64,000 nt of DNA from Linnemannia schmuckeri (lineage: Eukaryota; Mortierellomycota; Mortierellomycetes; Mortierellales; Mortierellaceae), in the NCBI GenBank assembly GCA_029449235.1, contig JANATG010000011.1:1518001-1582000 (forward strand), written 5' to 3'. The notes under the pieces were generated by a model. It did no database searches. It saw only the letters and a list, made by a program, of their open reading frames with translations, and was not told where the DNA came from. Made by a program: the position numbers and the translations under genes. Shown piece after piece: positions 58,684 through 64,000 of this stretch (within the stretch, counting starts at the first letter, position 1; the number at the start of each line of letters is the position of its first letter).

Positions 58684-60918
58684 TTAAGCGGAAGCCTCAG
58701 CAACAACAGGGGCAACTAGTTCCTCGACGGCAAAAGGGTTGATGGCCTGGACCTTGATCACAGGAGGCGACACCGTAGTATCAGCAGTAACCAAGACCTT
58801 TAGGCGACCAAAGATGCGGATACGGGTCAAACGGCGAGCCTCATCATCTCCACCCTCAGCCTCGTCCTCGTCCTCCTCAACCTGGTTCGACTTGACAATC
58901 ACAAGATCCTCGTCATCGTCATAGTCGCTCTCGTCCTCAAACAAGCCGCGCTCGTCGTCATAGGCGTTGGTCGCGTCGTCGGGATGATCCAAAGTATCGG
59001 GGTTGGCAGCGGGCAATGTAGACAAACGGCGAGACTTGTCCTTGCCATCGGCCTTGGACTCCTCGGCGTCCTCGCTGGGCTTCTTGAAAGCTTCGGTGGT
59101 CCAGAACAACTTCAGGGTCTCGGTGCTTCCATTCCAGGCATGACGCTCCAAGGGCAACTGGTCGACATACACGCGCTTCTCTAGACCATACTCGGGTACC
59201 ATCACATCAAACGCGGCATCCAAAACCTGCACAACAACAGCATCCCTGATCACGGGTCCGCTGGCCTGGGTCATGTTCCTAAGCAAAACACTCAAGTATA
59301 CATGGCTGCTCTGCTCCTGTGCCAATTTGGACGCATCCTTCTTGATGTTGCAGTGGTTGGCGCTCTTTTGGCATGACTCCTTGCTCAAATAAAACTTGTT
59401 ATCTATTGTTTCAAGGGCGTCGAAAGAAAATGTTGGTGTTCTGACAAGATATACAAATCACTGAACACATAAAAAACGGTTTTGGACGAGGAGGTTACCA
59501 TTGAGGAGGGAGGCTTCGAGCATGCGGTGGACAATGATATCGGCATAGCGACGGATGGGTGAAGTAAAGTGGGTGTAGAGAGGGGCGTTGAGGGCATAGT
59601 GGTGGTACTTGTCGGGGCTCAACATGCCGGCGCAGATGTACTTGGCACGCTGCATGGGCTTGATAACCAAAAGACGGACAACCTTGCGGACATCAGGATC
59701 CTGAATAGCATCCAGCGACTCCTGGAGGGCTCCCGAGCTCGAGGAATCAAGCTCAAGACCAATCTTCTTCATGTGCGAAATGAAATCAGTCAAACGCTTC
59801 TCTAGAGGCTCCTCGTGGCGACGTAGCAAGGCCTGGTCGGGGAAGAATTCGGCAATCTGCTTAGCGACACTCATATTGGCGAGCAACATGAACTCCTCGA
59901 TCAAACGGTTACTCTCCTTGAGCTCATACACAGACACATCAATAGGGTTGTAAATCTCGTCTGTCTCGAACGACAGACGAATCGAGTTGATCGACAACGA
60001 GCCGTTCTCGAAACGGTTCTTCCTGAGAATCTGGGACAATTTCTATTATTTTTAAACAGAATTAACATGCAAAGGTCAGAAAAGAAACTTCGGTCGCGCA
60101 TTTCACTTAATGATACCGCAAAAACCGTTTCAGGCACTTGCGTAGAAGATTTTGATGTTTTCCTCGACGAGGGAACGGGGGTGGCCAACAATCTCAATCT
60201 TGGGGTCGAGCGAACCGGTGGTGATGACCGTCTGGGCATCATCGTACGAGAGCTGGGCGCAGGAACGGATGACAGTCTTTGAAAACGAAGTGCCCAAAAC
60301 ATGGCCATCCTCGGTCATCTTCCAGAACACAGAGAAGGCAAGACGGTCGACGTTGGGGTTCAAACTGCAGAGATCCTCGCAAAGAATGTTAGGTAACATG
60401 GGGATCGCCTTCTGGACCAGATACACCGTCGTGGCTCTGGACTTGGCCTCTCTGTCGAGTGCAGATCCGACCTTGATAAAGTGGGACACATCGGCAATAT
60501 GGACTCCAACCTCCAAAGTGCCATCCTCCAGACGAGAGACCGAAACGGCATCATCCAGATCCTTAGCGGTGGCGGGATCGATGGTGAAGATACAGTCCTT
60601 GCGCAAATCGCGGCGACGGGTCAACTCCTTCTCGGGGATAGACCAAGGAAGCTCAGGCAAGCACTTCTCAACCTTCTCGCCAAAAGCAGTGGTGGTGACG
60701 TTGTTATCAGCCAACAGAGCTTCAGTCTCAATCTCAATATTACCAATATCACCAAGCTCTCTCTCCAACTGTCCGAAGGGGTGAAGCGAGCTGAGGGGCC
60801 AGCGCTTGATGGTGGCAACAAACAACTTATGAACATAGTGGGCGTGGTTATCAACAAAGTCCTTAGGAGCCTGGTCAATGGGGATAGCGATCAAAGGCAC
60901 GCGCTTGTCGGTCTTATG

Positions 60919-60961
<43 letters not shown>

Positions 60962-63900
60962 AAGAAACGAGTATTAGTTTCATAGTATACAGAGTATATC
61001 ATTACGATAGACATCACTCTAAAAGGCATTTCGTATGGTTAGTTGACTTACGGGTTTGAACCAAACGATTCTGGGTTGACCCTTCTGATCCTCCTCATCC
61101 TGCTTCTTGCGGTCGTTTTTCTTGGAGGATCCGCTGGGGCGCTGCAAAGTCAAGGTACCAGAGAACATCTGGGAGATAGAGCGCTCGACAATCGAAACGA
61201 CACGTCCACAGTACTTGGGCTTAATCTCATCAGACTCGGGTTCAGCAACCTCCTCTCCATCCTCAGTGCGTCGAGCCTTCTTATCTTTGCCATCGGCCTT
61301 GGGGGGCTGCTCCTCAGGCTCGATCAACTCGATACCGACAACATCGCCCTCCAAAGCACGGTTTCTGTCTTTGCTGCCGCAAATGTAGACATCTCCCTCA
61401 GGAAGACTGTCAACAGTGACATAGGCATCCGAGCGGTTGCGCTTATTGATTCTCAAAACTCCCTGGACGTACTTGGTCTTCTGCTTGGTCAACAGAGTGT
61501 GGAAGTCTGAGTAGGTCAAATGAGCCATGAACAACGGACGACGGCCGTTGGCATTGTCCTTGCCATAAATGCTGTCGCGGTTACCAGCGGCCGACATAGG
61601 AGTAGCTATAATTAAGAAAATAATAACGGTTAGAAAGTACTTCATTGCCATACAAATGTGTGCACGAAACTACAAGGAAACGCAAAAATAATAGGCACGT
61701 ACACATGCGCCAATCCTTGCGGTCAGAGTCCTTGAGGGCGTTCATGGTAGAGAGGCGCTTGTTGGCTGAAGAAGTAACGGTCGAGATACGGTTGCCAGCA
61801 GCAAAGGCAGTGGTGAATCGACGACGGTCGTGGGCATCATCATTGTTGACCAATGCGGCGGCACCCAGGCCCTTCAAATGGCTAGGCAAAGTGGCAGCAA
61901 ACTCGGCCAGTGAGGCAGGGTCGACACTGGAACTAGTGCGCTGATGCACCAACTTGACAGAGTAGCTCGACCGGTTGCTGGTGGTACCCTTGCCCTCCAA
62001 AGCAGAGAGGGCATTGGCAACACCGTCTTCAGGCTCATCGTCGCTCGAAAAGCTGAAAGCGGAGGGAACATATTGTCTGCCCTCCTGCAAGGCTGCAACC
62101 TCCTCTGGTCGGATGATAACAGAGCGACGGTTGGGTTGGTACGATGAAGTGCGCTTGTTGTCGTCAAAATTCTCTGCAATGGGCGCAATATCCTTGGTGA
62201 ATGCAACCGATCGTCTGTTATTGTTGCTCTTGACTGGGGCATGAACCTGTGACTAATTTGCAATAATTCGAAATTGAAATAAATCAAAGGTTAGAGGGCA
62301 CACGATATTACGCAGAATCTCGATTGTCACACAAAATGCTGATGCAATATAAATTACCTCTTCCTCGTTCAGGGGAATCAATGGGCGTTTCGAGTCCGAG
62401 ACAGAGAGACGGCGGAGGGTGGCGACGGTGGACTGCAATGCATTCTCAATCGTTGTTCCGCGGGGTGGCTGCGAAAGATGCAAAGTCGTCGAAGGGACTG
62501 CGCCTCCAGCCAAATGTCCAGCAGCAGCGTTCGCAGGCAAAGAAGACATTGACAGACGCTTCTCATGACGAGAGGTACCTTGGGTAAGAGGATGGTCGGG
62601 GTGGCTGAGAGCCGAGGTAGTGGGAGGGAGACTCTTGAGGCTGCTAATGATATCCTGAAGGGACTCGATAGTCTTGCCCTCCTTGGTATCCTGACCCAGC
62701 TGATCCAGTTGTTCCTTCATTGACAAGGTACGAGCATGTCCGCGTCTAGGAGCGGCGGAATGGGCAATGCTAGACGATTCGGGAACGGCAACAGCAGCAG
62801 CAACAACCTCAGCAGGCTTTTCAGCGACATTTTCCTCAACAGTGGGAAGACCACCGAGACGACCAAACTTGTCACCGTGGGGAGTCAACGCAGACGAACG
62901 ACGGCTGGAGGGACTTGCGGCAGTCAGAGGAGAGTGGGCAACAGGGAATCCTCCGAGAGGGCCAGACGTGGGAGAAGCGCCATCACGGGGTACGTTGGTC
63001 TTGATGCGAGTGATCTCGGTCCGGTTGCTCCTGCCATGGGCGCTCTCGCGGCGCAAGTCCTTGGTGCTAATTGCTGTAACAGGAGCGTCCTTGTTTCCTT
63101 CAGTGAAAGCTGTGGGAGCCGCAGCTGAGGGTGAGGGGAACGACGATGAAGGGGAAGCGGGCGACAAGGGCGAAGAAGGCGAAAGGGAGGATGACGAAGT
63201 GACAAACGAGCACGACGAAGAGATGGATGAAGGGCGACCTTCCTTAGAAGGCTGGGTAGCATCGGCAGTACCTTGATCCTTGCCACCCTTGTTGCTGTTC
63301 CTATCCTTGGGAGCGGCGGTGCTCTGACGATTGCCACTGCTTCCCCCTTGACTGCGGCTGGCGGTGTTGGATTTGGCCTTGGGAGCAGCAGCAGAACCTT
63401 CCCTGTTGGCTGGGGCTGGCTTCTTAGAAGTCCTCTTGGCGTTGGCGGGGGTTCTTGCGGGGTCAACAGGAGTCGAAGCTGCCTCTGACTCTGTAGTCAC
63501 AGTTGTTGCACTGCCAACTGCAGCTGCAGCTGACTTGGTGGGCTCCTTGTTGTTGTTGTTCCTCTTTTTGCCCTGATTGCTGTTGTTGCTGGTAGTGTTA
63601 TTGTTTATGTTGTGGGTGGTGCTCTTTCGCCTGTCGTTGCCACTGCCGTTGACTGATGTTGAGAGCCTTTCATTGCGCTTGGGCGTCAAAGGAGCAGCAG
63701 CCTGTCCATCGACCGCTGGAGTAGGGACAACAACACCAAAATTCTCGCCGACTTCAGTAGCAGCTACAGTAGCGGCAGAGGAGGCACGAGAGTTTCCAGT
63801 CTTGGCCGTTTGCTTCTTGCTTGAATTTCTACCACTGCCCGATTTTTTAGTATCGTCCGACTGCGGCTTCTTGGAAGATGCTGGATCGGAAACAACAGCA

Positions 63901-64000
63901 TGGTCGGATGAGGCAGATGAGGCAGCAGTAGCAGCTCCATCAGCTGAAGCGGGATTGGCAGCAACAGCAGTGGCATCACTACGGCTTTTGGGCTTGGAGC
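58684..64000 (-). CDS. SSD1: Ssd1/Dis3L2-like RNA-binding protein of the RNase II (RNB) family, 5' partial
   Basis: Exons on the minus strand: 64000-62358, 62252-61703, 61605-61052, 60912-60142, 60042-59499 and 59402-58684, in phase, 1592 residues within the window. The start lies beyond the right edge. About 700 residues are disordered, with basic Ser sites including two that fit the Cbk1/Ndr kinase pattern (GHARTLSMKEQ and RHEKRLSMSS). Cold-shock-like domains follow (YVQGVLRINKRNRSDAYVTV, ALEGDVVGIELI), then FKPTDKRVPLIAIP and the RNB domain with TIDPATAKDLDDAVSVS and HFTSPIRRYADIIVHR. A C-terminal S1-like region ends the protein. Yeast Ssd1 binds mRNAs for cell-wall proteins and is a pseudonuclease. 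This copy keeps all four Asp of the nuclease signature. The acceptor at 62253 competes with one 6 nt downstream. Intron 60141-60043 uses a GC donor (TAC|GCAAGT). Confidence 0.94.
60921..60959. repeat. A39 tract (T39 on the sense strand) inside an SSD1 intron
   Basis: 39 consecutive A's on the plus strand. Read on the gene's strand this is T39, ending 7 bases before the acceptor CATAAG of intron 61051-60913. It forms an extreme polypyrimidine tract. Confidence 0.9.

Noticed and set aside
60136..60138. GT donor (A|GTGCCT) for the SSD1 intron
   Set aside because: It leaves the next exon out of phase. The GC donor four bases upstream keeps phase and matches the GCAAGT consensus.
49823..63999. 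A functional cell-wall gene cluster (surface protein, deacetylase, protease, SSD1)
   Set aside because: The genes are scattered over 50 kb among unrelated ones, have separate promoters, and show no shared element. Treated as coincidence.
1..64000. tRNA, rRNA, CRISPR arrays and transposon bodies
   Set aside because: I looked for B-box-like GGTTCGANNCC sequences, spaced repeats, terminal repeats and reverse transcriptase or transposase motifs and found none convincing. A covariance-model search was not possible.

Overview
The window is a piece of a fungal nuclear chromosome. Genes lie on both strands and carry short GT-AG introns (mostly 92-300 bp). They encode fungal hallmark proteins: an Ssd1/Dis3L2 homologue, a GPI-type chitin deacetylase, a yapsin-like aspartic protease, a DUF202/Vtc1-like protein and a vacuolar-type SulP transporter with STAS and cyclic-nucleotide-binding-like domains. 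Two adjacent long F-box proteins have the N-terminal layout I associate with Mortierella-type fungi (Mortierellomycotina). That assignment is an inference from recognition, not from a search. I saw no bacterial operon, CRISPR array, rRNA, convincing tRNA or transposon.

Layout. 1-5204 (+): 5'-truncated SulP/STAS/CNBD transporter. 5495-7243 (+): class I methyltransferase-like protein. 7531-11063 (-): NIPA-type magnesium transporter. 12231-15196 (-): GPI-type aspartic protease with a large insert before the flap. 17322-18332 (-): intronless protein I do not recognise. 18333-30323: about 12 kb without a supportable gene, purine-rich on the plus strand to about 22.2 kb and full of simple repeats. 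30324-30900 (+): last exons of an unrecognised, possibly incomplete gene. 31416-31732 (-): frameshifted small secreted-protein-like gene. 32363-34819 (+): F-box protein. 35131-37656 (+): its paralogue, interrupted by one in-frame TGA. 37815-39030 (+): YbaK-type aminoacyl-tRNA deacylase-like protein. 39243-41840 (-): DUF202 membrane protein. 44295-45691 (-): chitin deacetylase. 47356-49511 (+): ten-exon mitochondrial carrier. 49823-51145 (-): single-pass Cys-rich surface protein. 52191-54731 (-): acyl-CoA synthetase. 55491-56351 (-): GNAT acetyltransferase. 56764-57967 (-): DODA-type extradiol dioxygenase. 58684-64000 (-): SSD1, running off the right edge.

The genes look like an ordinary mix of housekeeping, cell-surface and transport functions rather than a biosynthetic cluster. 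Several products act at or on the cell wall (yapsin-like protease, chitin deacetylase, Cys-rich surface protein, Ssd1), but nothing shows that their proximity is functional. The observations most worth following are the Ssd1 homologue with an intact nuclease signature, the single-stop F-box copy, the decayed secreted-protein gene with a well-placed TATA box, the 12 kb gene-free block and three proposed GC-AG introns. Exon borders were set by reading splice sites and checking that every junction keeps phase. No transcript evidence was available.
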